A stretch of DNA of 25,672 nt, taken from assembly GCA_964441925.1 (NCBI GenBank), contig CAYTVY010000022.1, forward strand, positions 1-25,672. The letters run 5' to 3'. This document shows, in pieces, positions 16,098-23,365 of the stretch. The notes under the pieces are model-generated. The model had not been told where the DNA came from. It was given only the letters and a program-made list of their open reading frames with translations, and made no database searches. Within the stretch, counting starts at the first letter, position 1; every line of letters begins with the position of its first letter. The position numbers and the translations under genes were made by a program. This DNA is from Geothermobacter sp964441925 (GTDB lineage: Bacteria; Desulfobacterota; Desulfuromonadia; Desulfuromonadales; Geothermobacteraceae).

Positions 16098-16990
16098 TGA
16101 CCGCCCATCGGGTCGAGATCATCGGGGTGCCGATGGATCTCGGGCAGAGTCAGCGCGGTGTCGATCTCGGTCCGGGTGCCCTGCGCTATGCCGGCCTGGC
16201 CGGCGAACTGCGCCGGCTCGGCCACGAGGTGACCGATGCCGGCAACCTGCCGGTGCCGGTGCGTGACAGCCTCGATCCCGCCGATCCCGAGCGCTACCGC
16301 AAGGCGATCCGCCAGGTCTGCGACATGCTCTACCGCACCTGTCGGCAGGCCGTCCGGGAGGACCGGGTGCCGCTGGTGCTCGGCGGTGACCATTCCCTGG
16401 CCATGGGATCGGTGGCGGGCTCGCTGGATGCCGGTCGGACCGGCCTGCTCTGGATCGACGCCCACGGTGATTTCAACACCCCGGACTCGTCGCCTTCCGG
16501 CAATGTGCACGGCATGCCGCTGGCGGCGCTGCTCGGTGAGGGGGCGCCGGATTTGGTCGGTATCGGGAGCGCCCGGAGGCACCTGAGGGCGGAAGATGTG
16601 GTGCTGCTCGGGGTGCGCGACCTCGATCCGGGGGAAAGGGAGCGCCTGCGCGCCAGCGGCATCTGCGTGCTGACCATGCGCGATGTCGACGAACGGGGGA
16701 TGGGACGGGTGATGGGCGAGGCGCTGGAGCGTCTGGCCGGCCACGAGCGGCTGCATGTCAGTCTCGATGTCGATGCCGTCGATCCCCGTGAGGCGCCGGG
16801 AGTCGGTACGCCGGTGCCCGGCGGTCTCAGCTACCGCGAGGCGCAGCTGGTGATGGAAATGATCGCCGACACCGGCCGCCTGGCCGCCCTCGATATCGTC
16901 GAGATCAATCCCATTCTCGACGACCGCAACCGCACCGCCCGACTGGCGGTCTCCCTGGCCGCCTCACTGTTCGGCAAGCGGATTCTCTGA
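16097..16990 (+). CDS. rocF: Arginase
   Basis: A manganese enzyme that splits arginine into ornithine and urea. The 297-residue protein has the arginase N-terminal blocks IIGVPMDLGQSQRGVDLGPGALRYAGL and the metal-binding motifs GGDHSLAMGS, DAHGDFNTPDSSPSGNVHGMPLA and SLDVDAVDPREAPGVGTPVPGG, with DIVEINPILDDRNRTARLA near the C-terminus. These distinguish arginase from agmatinase. ATG codons at 16094 and 16097 are both possible; AAGGAGGG ends directly before the first, so the second has the better spacing. The start overlaps the stop of the TIGR00300 gene (ATGA), so the two are coupled. Ornithine made here is the likely substrate of that partner. Confidence 0.93.
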   Translation: MTAHRVEIIGVPMDLGQSQRGVDLGPGALRYAGLAGELRRLGHEVTDAGNLPVPVRDSLDPADPERYRKAIRQVCDMLYRTCRQAVREDRVPLVLGGDHSLAMGSVAGSLDAGRTGLLWIDAHGDFNTPDSSPSGNVHGMPLAALLGEGAPDLVGIGSARRHLRAEDVVLLGVRDLDPGERERLRASGICVLTMRDVDERGMGRVMGEALERLAGHERLHVSLDVDAVDPREAPGVGTPVPGGLSYREAQLVMEMIADTGRLAALDIVEINPILDDRNRTARLAVSLAASLFGKRIL

Positions 16991-16999
16991 GATTTTTTC

Positions 17000-17029
17000 T
17001 TGACAGCCGGTGTCCGGTCGCCGTATTGC
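17000..17029 (+). promoter_or_regulatory. Promoter of the cobalamin-riboswitch-btuB transcript
   Basis: A consensus TTGACA (17000-17005) begins ten bases after the arginase stop. TATTGC at 17024-17029 (18-base spacer) is the best -10, a weak one. Transcription would start near 17036, just before the riboswitch P1 stem at 17051. No terminator hairpin separates this from arginase. Confidence 0.5.
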
Positions 17030-17050
17030 TTTGCCGACATCGTGCATAGC

Positions 17051-17238
17051 CGTCCACCGGCGCCCGCGAGGGCTTCCGGACCGACCAGGGTCGGTCCGGG
17101 GAGGGAAGAGGGGTGCAAATCCCCCGCGGACCCGCCGCTGTGAGCGAGGACGAAGGGCCGGAAGCCACTGGTTCGTAGCGAACCGGGAAGGCGGCCCGGA
17201 GGATGATTCGCGAGCCAGAAGACCTGCCGGTATGGACG
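17051..17238 (+). ncRNA. Cobalamin (B12) riboswitch aptamer
   Basis: Closing stem P1 is CGTCCA (17051-17056) plus CCGG (17057-17060), paired with CCGG (17227-17230) and TGGACG (17233-17238). A perfect 11-bp hairpin occupies 17076-17099. Conserved core elements follow: GGGTGCAAATCCCC, CCGCCGCTGTGAGCG, GCCACTGG, and the B12 box GAGCCAGAAGACCTGCC (17212-17228). The order and spacing fit the adenosylcobalamin/cobalamin family (Rfam RF00174). It lies directly upstream of btuB, so B12 is expected to lower btuB expression. The whole 16991-17399 interval is leader RNA with no protein gene. Confidence 0.93.
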
Positions 17239-17240
17239 CC

Positions 17241-17273
17241 CCCACACAACCTCCTCGGGAACGGGAGGGTGGG
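17241..17273 (+). promoter_or_regulatory. Hairpin between riboswitch aptamer and terminator
   Basis: CCCAC (17241-17245) pairs with GTGGG (17269-17273), and CCTCC (17250-17254) with GGAGG (17264-17268), with a four-base bulge. It begins two bases after aptamer stem P1 and precedes the terminator. It may be part of the switching structure. No U-tract follows it. Confidence 0.45.
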
Positions 17274-17295
17274 CAAAGCGGTCCTTCGAACACGG

Positions 17296-17340
17296 GAAGC
17301 CCGCGCACTCCTGCAGGGAGGCGCGGGCTTCTGTCGTTTT
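17296..17340 (+). terminator. Riboswitch expression-platform terminator
   Basis: GAAGCCCGCGC (17296-17306) and GCGCGGGCTTC (17321-17331) form a perfect 11-bp stem; the 14-base loop can fold further through CTCC and GGAG. The tail TGTCGTTTT is a moderate U-tract. Placed between the aptamer and btuB, it is the natural off-switch formed when cobalamin is bound. Confidence 0.72.
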
Positions 17341-17399
17341 GACGCCCTTGTTGCCTGCCGCCTCACCCGGGGACAACCCGTACGGAAGGAGGCAAAAAG

Positions 17400-19220
17400 A
17401 TGAAGCGACACGGGTTCGTCCTTGTTCTCGGGCTGCTGGCGTGGATGGTGACGCCGGCCGCCGGTATCGCCGCCGTGCTCGATCCGGTGGTGGTCACTGC
17501 CACCCGCAGCGCCCAGCCGCAATCGCAGCTGACCGCCTCGGTGACGGTGATCACCGCCGACCAGATCGCCGCCACCGGTGCCACCCGCCTGGACGAGGTG
17601 TTGCGGGACGCCGTCGGCCTGCAGATCACCAGCAGCGGTCCGGCCGGCGCCATCGCCACCCCCAGCATCCGCGGTTCGGAGGGCGCCCAGGTGCTGGTGT
17701 TGCTCGACGGCATCCGGCTCAATTCGCCCCAGAACGGTCAGTTCAACCTGAGCAATCTGCCGGTGGCTCTGGAGGAGATCGAGCGGATCGAGGTGCTGCG
17801 CGGACCCGCCTCGGCCCTCTACGGCACCAGCGCCCTGGGAGGAGTCATCCAGATCTTCACCCGGAAGCCGGAGAGTGAGCCGCAGACCAGCCTGAGCTGG
17901 AGCGAGGGGCGTTTCGATACCCGCGATCTGAGTTTCTCGACCTCCCGGCGCAAGGGAGGTGTGCGTTACCGGCTGGGAGCCGGGCTGGACCGCTCCCAAG
18001 GTTACCGGACCAACTCCGATCTCGACCAGAGCAGCCTGGACGGCATGCTCGGTTTCGAGCTTGGGGGTGGCTACGACCTGCAGCTGTCCGCTTTTTATCT
18101 CGACAAGGAGAACGGGGTGCCGGGTTCGACCGCCTGGCCCAGTCCGCAGGCGCGGCAGCAGGACAGGAATCTCCTGGCCGACCTGAGCCTGAGCGGTCCG
18201 GCCGGTCCGCTGGCGCTCACGGTCCGTGCCAGCTACGAACGGCGCCGGAACGACTATCAGGATCCGGGCGCCTGGACCCCGATCGACGATACCCACATCG
18301 TCGAAACCCTCGGCAGTGAGCTGACGACCCGCTGGGAGAACGGTCCGCACCGGCTTCTGGTCGGCGGCGACTTCTATCGCGACAGACTCGATTCCACCGC
18401 CAGCGGTGAGCAGGAGGAAGGCCGCGGATCCCTGTTCGGCCAGTACGAGTACGCGGCGACCGCCCGGCTGAAGCTGTTGCTGGGGCTGCGTTACGATATC
18501 CACTCCGAGTTCCGCAACGAGTGGAGCCCGCGGGCCGCGGCGCTCTTCAAGCTGTCCGAACAGACCCGACTGCGGGCTTCGGCCAGCCGCGCCTTCCGCG
18601 CTCCGACCCTCAACGACCGGTACTGGCCGGCCACCAGTTTCGCCAGAGGCAATCCCGATCTCGATCCGGAAACCGCCTGGGAATACGAACTGGCCCTCGA
18701 TCACGACCTGGGAGAGCAGGGCCATGTCTCTCTGGCGGTCTTCCGGCGTGATGCCAGAGACCTGATCGACTGGCGCCCGGACAGCAGCTTTGTCTGGAGC
18801 CCGGTCAACGTCGATGAAGCCCGTATCTGGGGAGGGGAGGCCAGTGTCGATCTGCGGCTGTGCGAAAGGCTCAAGACCGGTGCCAATTACACCTATCTCT
18901 ACCCGAAGGATCGCGCCACGGATCTCTTTCTCGACAACAAGACCCGCCACCAGGCCCACCTCTACCTGGAAATCGGTCCGGTGCGGGAAGCCCGGTTGCG
19001 GCTGGACGGGCGCTACCTCAAGTATTACGGTGCAACGCGTGATACCGGCGGTTTCGTCGTGCTGGACGCCAGCCTCTCCCGCCCCTTCGTGCTCGACAGC
19101 GGGGTGACCTTCGAGGCGCGCCTGTCGCTGAAGAACCTTCTCGACCGGAGATACGAGGAGAACCCGGGCTATCCGATGCCGCCGCGGGAGCTGTTTGCCG
19201 GCGTCACCGCCTATTTTTGA
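17400..19220 (+). CDS. btuB: TonB-dependent cobalamin receptor BtuB
   Basis: An outer-membrane gated barrel that takes up cobalamin using force from TonB. The 606-residue precursor has a Sec signal (cleavage near residues 23-25), a TonB-box-like segment DPVVVTATRS right after it, and a plug domain (about 40-150) with SVTVITADQI, RLDEVLRDAVGLQI, SIRGSEGAQVLVLLDGIRLN and IERIEVLRGPASALYGTSALGGVIQIFT. A beta barrel follows with LRASASRAFRAPTLNDRYW and NPDLDPETAWEYELAL, ending in aromatic GVTAYF with the terminal Phe typical of outer-membrane barrels. The length is close to E. coli BtuB. AAGGAGG lies seven bases before the ATG. B12 specificity rests on the upstream riboswitch and the btuFCD genes downstream. 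Confidence 0.93.
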   Translation: MKRHGFVLVLGLLAWMVTPAAGIAAVLDPVVVTATRSAQPQSQLTASVTVITADQIAATGATRLDEVLRDAVGLQITSSGPAGAIATPSIRGSEGAQVLVLLDGIRLNSPQNGQFNLSNLPVALEEIERIEVLRGPASALYGTSALGGVIQIFTRKPESEPQTSLSWSEGRFDTRDLSFSTSRRKGGVRYRLGAGLDRSQGYRTNSDLDQSSLDGMLGFELGGGYDLQLSAFYLDKENGVPGSTAWPSPQARQQDRNLLADLSLSGPAGPLALTVRASYERRRNDYQDPGAWTPIDDTHIVETLGSELTTRWENGPHRLLVGGDFYRDRLDSTASGEQEEGRGSLFGQYEYAATARLKLLLGLRYDIHSEFRNEWSPRAAALFKLSEQTRLRASASRAFRAPTLNDRYWPATSFARGNPDLDPETAWEYELALDHDLGEQGHVSLAVFRRDARDLIDWRPDSSFVWSPVNVDEARIWGGEASVDLRLCERLKTGANYTYLYPKDRATDLFLDNKTRHQAHLYLEIGPVREARLRLDGRYLKYYGATRDTGGFVVLDASLSRPFVLDSGVTFEARLSLKNLLDRRYEENPGYPMPPRELFAGVTAYF

Positions 19221-19225
19221 AGGCC

Positions 19226-19361
19226 GTGACGAGTGACGGTAAAGGCAGTGACGAGTGACGAGTAACGAGTGACGGTAAAGGCGGTGACGCGTGACGGTAA
19301 AGGTGGTGACGCGTGACGCGTGACGCGTAACGAGTGACGAGTGACGAGTGACGAGTGACGG
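19226..19361 (+). repeat. Heptanucleotide repeat block (GTGACGN) with TAAAGG spacers
   Basis: The 136 bases divide exactly into sixteen 7-base units (GTGACGA, GTGACGG, GTGACGC or GTAACGA) and three 8-base inserts of the form TAAAGGyr. The order is 2 units, insert, 4 units, insert, 2 units, insert, 8 units. Every insert follows a GTGACGG unit. It starts five bases after the btuB stop and ends before the btuF promoter. The minus strand reads as a VTRHSSL-type peptide repeat, a familiar non-coding artefact. It is not a CRISPR, since there are no unique spacers. Confidence 0.95.
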
Positions 19362-19409
19362 CTGGCAGGGGTGTGCCTCGTCACGCGGCACTGTTCCTCA
19401 TGCCGTAGT

Positions 19410-19438
19410 TTTACACACTTCCCGTTTCCGCATACAAT
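19410..19438 (+). promoter_or_regulatory. Sigma-70 promoter of btuFCD
   Basis: TTTACA (19410-19415), a 17-base spacer, and TACAAT (19433-19438) form a strong promoter in the 257-base gap between btuB and btuF. The predicted start of transcription is near 19445, inside the inverted repeat that follows. The import genes can thus be transcribed separately from the riboswitch-controlled btuB. Confidence 0.65.
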
Positions 19439-19467
19439 GGTTCCCCCCGGACGCACCGGGGGGAACC
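19439..19467. promoter_or_regulatory. Perfect 12-bp inverted repeat at the btuF transcription start
   Basis: GGTTCCCCCCGG (19439-19450), a five-base centre, and CCGGGGGGAACC (19456-19467) lie directly after the -10 element and 10 bases before the btuF GTG. As DNA it has the shape of an operator for a dimeric repressor. As RNA it would be cut by the predicted start site, so the operator reading is preferred. The binding protein is unknown. Confidence 0.55.
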
Positions 19468-19477
19468 GGGGTTCTTC

Positions 19478-20374
19478 GTGAAACGCATCCTTTGTCTCAG
19501 CCTGTTTTTCTGCCTGCTGTCGCCGGTCGCGGCACCGGCCGCGACCTGGACCGATGCCGTGGGGCGGCGGGTCGTGCTGCCGGACGAGCCGCAGCGCATC
19601 GTCTCGCTGGTGCCGGCGGTGACCGAGATCCTTTTCGCCCTCGGTCTCGACGAGCGGATCGTCGGTGTGACCCGTTTCTGTGACTGGCCGGCGGCGGCGC
19701 GGCGCAAGCCGAAGGTCGGCGGGTACGCCAATCCCAGCCTGGAGGCGGTGCTGCAGCGGCGGCCCGATCTGGTCTTCGTGTCGGCCGATGCCGTCGGGCC
19801 GGCTCTGCTGGCGCGGATGGAGCGGCTCGGACTGACGGTCTATGTCGTCTATCCGCGGGGGCTGGACGAAACCCTGGCGATGATGCGCGCCGTCGGCCGG
19901 GTGACCGGCCGGCCGGCCGCCGGCGAACAGCTGGCAGGGGAGCTGGCCGCCGCCCTGGCACGGGTCAGGCGGGTGGTGGCCGGCAGATCCCGGCCGCGGG
20001 TGCTGTTCTGCGTCATGAGCCGGCCGTTGACCGTGGCCGGCCCGGACACCCTGGTCGGCGACCTGATCGCGGCGGCCGGCGGCATCAACGTGGTTCCCGC
20101 CGGTCCCAGCCGCTATCCGACCTGGGGGCGCGAGGCGCTGCTGCTCGCCGATCCGGAGGTGATCGTGGTTTCGCCCCATCCGGGGACGCCCGACCCCACC
20201 GGACTGTTCGCCGCCTGGCCGGAGCTGACGGCGGTGAAGACCGGCCGCATCGTCAGTGTCGATCCGGACTGGGTACACCGACCGGGGCCGCGTCTCGCCC
20301 GTGGACTGGTCGCTCTGGCTGCGGCCTTCCATGGTATCGATCCCGCATCGCTGCAGGTGGAGGACCGGCCGTGA
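19478..20374 (+). CDS. btuF: Cobalamin ABC transporter, periplasmic binding protein BtuF
   Basis: A predicted periplasmic protein that carries cobalamin from BtuB to BtuCD. The 298-residue precursor has a Sec signal ending APAA-TW (about residue 22); no lipobox cysteine is at the cleavage point. The mature part is a helical-backbone binding protein with DAVGRRVVLPDEPQRIVSLVPAVTEILFALGL, GVTRFCDWPAAARRKPKVGGYANPSLEAVLQRRPDLVF and GDLIAAAGGINVV. SLVPAVTEILFALG and FCDWP match the vitamin B12-binding subgroup. The start is GTG with only a GGGG stretch upstream, so translation initiation may be weak. Its stop overlaps the btuC start. Confidence 0.9.
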   Translation: MKRILCLSLFFCLLSPVAAPAATWTDAVGRRVVLPDEPQRIVSLVPAVTEILFALGLDERIVGVTRFCDWPAAARRKPKVGGYANPSLEAVLQRRPDLVFVSADAVGPALLARMERLGLTVYVVYPRGLDETLAMMRAVGRVTGRPAAGEQLAGELAAALARVRRVVAGRSRPRVLFCVMSRPLTVAGPDTLVGDLIAAAGGINVVPAGPSRYPTWGREALLLADPEVIVVSPHPGTPDPTGLFAAWPELTAVKTGRIVSVDPDWVHRPGPRLARGLVALAAAFHGIDPASLQVEDRP

Positions 20375-21366
20375 GAGCGCGTGCTGTTGCCGGCTGGCTG
20401 CCGGTGCTCGTCATCGCCCTGGGGCTGGCGCTGCTGCTTTCGCTGATGCTCGGCAGCCGGTTTCTGCCGCCGACGGAACTGCTGCCGGTGCTGCTGGGCC
20501 GGCCGGACTCGCCGGTTTTGGCCGCCATCGTGCTGAAGATCCGCCTGCCCAGGGCCCTGCTGGCGGCTCTGGTCGGTGCCGCTCTCGGGGCATCTGGCGG
20601 TGCGTTCCAGGCGGTCCTGCGCAACCCCTTGGCCGATCCCTACATACTCGGTGTTTCCGGTGGTGCCGCCCTGGGGGCGGTGGCGGCCCTGACTCTCGGG
20701 TTCTCCTCTCCCCTGGTACTGCCGGCGGCGGCCTTTGCCGGGGCTGGCAGTGCCCTGCTGCTGGTCTACTGGATCGCCCAGGCGCATCGTGGTTCACCGC
20801 ACACCCTGATCCTTTCCGGGGTCATGGTCGGCAGTCTGGCCTCGGCCCTGCTGCTCTTCCTGCTCTGGCTGGCACCCGCCGATCCGGTGCGGACGGCGGT
20901 CTTCTGGCTGGCCGGCAATCTCGCCCTGGCCGACCCCGGCTGGCTGCCTGGCGCCGCGCTCTGGATCGGCATCGCCTTTTGCGGGCTCTGGGTCCAATGT
21001 GGCGCTCTCGACCTGCTGACCCAGGGAGAGGAGACCGCCGCCGATCTCGGTCTCGAGGTCGGACGGGCGCGGCTGCTGCTGTTCGCCGCCGCCGGGGCGC
21101 TGACCGCCGCCGCCGTGGCTCTGGCCGGGCTGGTCGGTTTCGTCGGCCTGACCGTGCCCCACGTGGCCCGGTTGCTCTGGGGCGCGTCGCATCGCCGGCT
21201 GCTGCCGGCCTCGGCCCTGCTCGGGGCGACCTTCCTGCTGCTGGCGGACACCCTGGCGCGCACCCTGCTGGCGCCGGCAGAGATACCGGTCGGGGTGGTC
21301 ACCGCCCTGGTTGGTGCTCCCTTCTTTCTGTTTCTGCTGCGCCGGCGGCCGGGAGGCGGCGGATGA
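20371..21366 (+). CDS. btuC: Cobalamin ABC transporter, FecCD-family permease BtuC
   Basis: Inner-membrane channel of the BtuCDF importer. The 331-residue protein has the normal family length with about nine to ten hydrophobic helices. FecCD landmarks are LKIRLPRALLAALVGAALGASGGAFQAVLRNPLADPYILGVSGGAALGAV (about 52-105), HTLILSGVMVGSLASALLLF, WLAGNLALADPGW, and the late GLVGFVGLTVPHVARLLWGASHRRLLPASALLGA, which contains the coupling helix for the ATPase. The GTG start overlaps the btuF stop (GTGA), and its own stop overlaps the btuD start (ATGA), so all three genes are translationally coupled. Confidence 0.93.
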   Translation: MRARAVAGWLPVLVIALGLALLLSLMLGSRFLPPTELLPVLLGRPDSPVLAAIVLKIRLPRALLAALVGAALGASGGAFQAVLRNPLADPYILGVSGGAALGAVAALTLGFSSPLVLPAAAFAGAGSALLLVYWIAQAHRGSPHTLILSGVMVGSLASALLLFLLWLAPADPVRTAVFWLAGNLALADPGWLPGAALWIGIAFCGLWVQCGALDLLTQGEETAADLGLEVGRARLLLFAAAGALTAAAVALAGLVGFVGLTVPHVARLLWGASHRRLLPASALLGATFLLLADTLARTLLAPAEIPVGVVTALVGAPFFLFLLRRRPGGGG

Positions 21367-22631
21367 TCCGGGTCGAAAACCTGCACTTTGCCTACGACCG
21401 GCGGACGGTCCTGCAGGGGCTCGATCTGGCGGTCGGCCCGGGCGAGATTCTTGCCGTGCTCGGCCCCAACGGCTGTGGCAAGTCGACCCTGCTGCGACTG
21501 CTTCGCGGGGTGCTCACGCCGGCCGTAGGCAAAGTGCTCTGGCAGGGGCGGGAGGCCCGCCTGCTGGGACGTCGGACGATGGCCCGGCTGGCGGCGGTGG
21601 TGCCGCAGTCTCCGCAGGTCTCCTTTCCCTATCCGGTGCGGGAACTGGTGGCAATGGGACGTTTCGCCCACCGTTCGGGATTCGCCACCGCGACCTTGGC
21701 CGATCGGCAGGCGGTGGAGCAGGCCCTGGCACTGACCGACACCCTGCAACTGGCCGACCGGCCGGCCACTGCCCTGAGCGGCGGCGAGCTGCAGCGGGTT
21801 CTGCTGGCCCGGGCCCTGGCGCAGCAGGCGCCGGTGTTGCTGCTCGACGAGGCGGCCAGCCAGCTCGACCTCGACCACCGGCTGGAACTGGCCGAGCTGC
21901 TGGTGCGTCTCAACCGGCAAGAGAAAACGACGGTGATCCAGGTCTCTCACGATCTCGACCTGGCGGCCGAGATTTCCCACCGTGTTCTGCTGCTCGCCGG
22001 CGACGGAAGGCCGGTGGCTCTCGGTCCACCGGCCGAGGTTTTTACCCCGGCCAACCTGCGCCGGGTCTTCCGGATCGAAGTCGGGGTCGAACGCAATCCC
22101 TACACCGGAGCCCCACGTGTCTGTCCGCTGGGGCGTGCTGCCCGGGAAGCCGGTCCCCTGCCGCGGGTGCATCTGCTCTGTGGCGGTGGCAGCGGTGCCG
22201 AGCTGTTGCGGCGGTTGCATCTGGCCGGCGCCGAGGTCAGCGTCGGTCCGCTCAACCGGGGGGATTCCGACCTGGAGCTGGCGGCCGCCCTCGGGCTGGC
22301 GGCAGTGCGGGAGGAGGCTTTCTGCCCGATCACGGAGCCGACCCTGGCGGCGGCCCGGGAAATGTGCCGGCAGGCCGGAGTGCTGGTGGTGGCGCCGACG
22401 GTCTGGGGCCCCGGCAACCTGGCGGTACTCGGACTGGCCCGCCAGGCGGTGGCGCAACGGCTGCCGGTGCTGTTGGTCGACCCCCGCCCCGACCGCGATT
22501 TCACCGGCGGCCGGGCCTGGGAGCTGCTGCAGGCGATTCTGCATTCGGGCGGACAGGCCGTGCCCGACACCGAGGCGGTGCTGCGGTGGCTGGATCGTGC
22601 CGGTTCAGCGGCAGGTTGCGGTTGTGCTTGA
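21363..22631 (+). CDS. btuD: Cobalamin ABC transporter ATPase BtuD with an added C-terminal domain
   Basis: Drives cobalamin import by hydrolysing ATP beneath BtuC. Residues 1 to about 237 are a complete ABC ATPase: Walker A GPNGCGKST (34-42), Q-loop in VVPQSPQVSFPYPVRELVAMGRF, signature ALSGGELQRVLLARAL (about 138), Walker B VLLLDEAASQLD (about 160), and the H-loop VSHDLDLA. The protein is 422 residues, about 165-180 longer than usual. The extra part (about 238-422) is Rossmann-like in pattern: VHLLCGGGSGAELLRRLHLAGAEV, PLNRGDSDLELAAALGLA, VLVVAPTVWGPGNLAVLGLA and DFTGGRAWELLQAIL. It ends in a Cys-Gly-Cys-Ala tail. The function of this part is unknown. The ATG overlaps the btuC stop. Confidence 0.9.
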   Translation: MIRVENLHFAYDRRTVLQGLDLAVGPGEILAVLGPNGCGKSTLLRLLRGVLTPAVGKVLWQGREARLLGRRTMARLAAVVPQSPQVSFPYPVRELVAMGRFAHRSGFATATLADRQAVEQALALTDTLQLADRPATALSGGELQRVLLARALAQQAPVLLLDEAASQLDLDHRLELAELLVRLNRQEKTTVIQVSHDLDLAAEISHRVLLLAGDGRPVALGPPAEVFTPANLRRVFRIEVGVERNPYTGAPRVCPLGRAAREAGPLPRVHLLCGGGSGAELLRRLHLAGAEVSVGPLNRGDSDLELAAALGLAAVREEAFCPITEPTLAAAREMCRQAGVLVVAPTVWGPGNLAVLGLARQAVAQRLPVLLVDPRPDRDFTGGRAWELLQAILHSGGQAVPDTEAVLRWLDRAGSAAGCGCA

Positions 22632-22695
22632 CGCCGGGGATTGCTAGACTGAGGCGGTAATAATTCAACACGGGCCCGGTCCCCTGGAGGTGCGC

Positions 22696-23196
22696 ATGAC
22701 GTCATTCCGTTCCCTGTTTCTTCTGCCGGTTCTGCTGCTCTTTTTCACCCTGCCGGCGGCGGCCCTCGAATACGGCGACATCGCACCGCAGTTCGAACTG
22801 CCGAACCTGGCGGGCAAGACCGTCAGCCTGGCGCAGTACAAGGGCCGGATCATCGTCCTGAAACTGGCGACGACCTGGTGTCCCACCTGCAAGCAGCAGA
22901 CGGAGGAGATCGGCAAGCTGATCGATTTTCTCGATGACAACGACGTGGTGGTGCTCGACGTCTTTCTGCAGGACAGCGAGAGCATGGTGCGCGACTATCT
23001 GGCCGGCAAGACCCTGCCGAAGAATTTCGAGCCCCTGATCGATGACGGCCGGGTTCGCAAGGCCTACAACGTCTATCTCATCCCCCGCCTGCTGGTGATC
23101 GATCCCACGCTCAAGGTCCGGCGTGACGGCAGTCTGATCATGGCCCGGGAGCTGAAAATGATGATCAACGGCATCCGGGGGGACAAAGCGGATTGA
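22696..23196 (+). CDS. TlpA/ResA-like thioredoxin-fold protein
   Basis: A predicted exported thiol-disulfide oxidoreductase. The 166-residue precursor has a hydrophobic signal or anchor at about 5-24 (LFLLPVLLLFFTLPAAA, possible cleavage at AAA-LE), and a redoxin/TlpA domain with PQFELPNLAGKTVSLAQYKGRIIVLKLATTWCPTCKQQ. The WCPTC motif is the redox-active site. YLIPRLLVIDP supplies the expected cis-proline. The partner could be cytochrome c maturation or another periplasmic thiol protein; nothing nearby decides. ATG 22696 is chosen with GGAGG at 22686-22690, five bases upstream; an in-frame GTG at 22690 overlaps that site. It lies between btuD and selD with gaps of 64 and 169 bases. Confidence 0.85.
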   Translation: MTSFRSLFLLPVLLLFFTLPAAALEYGDIAPQFELPNLAGKTVSLAQYKGRIIVLKLATTWCPTCKQQTEEIGKLIDFLDDNDVVVLDVFLQDSESMVRDYLAGKTLPKNFEPLIDDGRVRKAYNVYLIPRLLVIDPTLKVRRDGSLIMARELKMMINGIRGDKAD

Positions 23197-23269
23197 CCCC
23201 TGAACCGGCGGGCTTGCGCCGGATGAGAAACCGCCGGTGACAGGTCCGCCGATTCCGGAGCCGAAGTTT

Positions 23270-23331
23270 GACCGACCGGCCGGATCGCCGGCGTGAGGCC
23301 ATGGCCGGCCTCGCGGCGAAACGGGTCGGTC
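23270..23331 (+). other. Long stem-loop in the selD leader
   Basis: GACCGACC (23270-23277) pairs with GGTCGGTC (23324-23331), enclosing a second imperfect stem formed by GTGAGGCC and GGCCTCGC around ATGGCC. The structure ends about 20 bases before the selD ribosome-binding site. The bases after it (AGGTTTTCAG) are a poor U-tract, so it is either a weak terminator for the thioredoxin gene or a structured leader of selD. Confidence 0.5.
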
Positions 23332-23365
23332 AGGTTTTCAGCACTCTGTCCAAGGAGGAGGTCCA

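Noticed and set aside
19226..19361. CRISPR array
   Set aside because: The units are 7 bases, directly abutting, with repeated TAAAGG inserts in place of unique spacers, and no cas genes are nearby.
16905..19391. An 828-codon minus-strand open frame opposite btuB, beginning with VTRHSSL-type repeats
   Set aside because: It is a shadow of btuB, the riboswitch and the heptamer repeat. The repeat peptide comes from translating the heptamers and is a known annotation artefact.
20766..22544. A 592-codon minus-strand open frame opposite btuC-btuD
   Set aside because: It has no domain pattern; the opposite strand encodes coupled, clearly conserved transporter genes.
23270..23331. tRNA or tRNA-Sec gene in the folded selD leader
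   Set aside because: The stems do not form a cloverleaf, there is no T-loop GTTCRA sequence, and the length is too short for tRNA-Sec.
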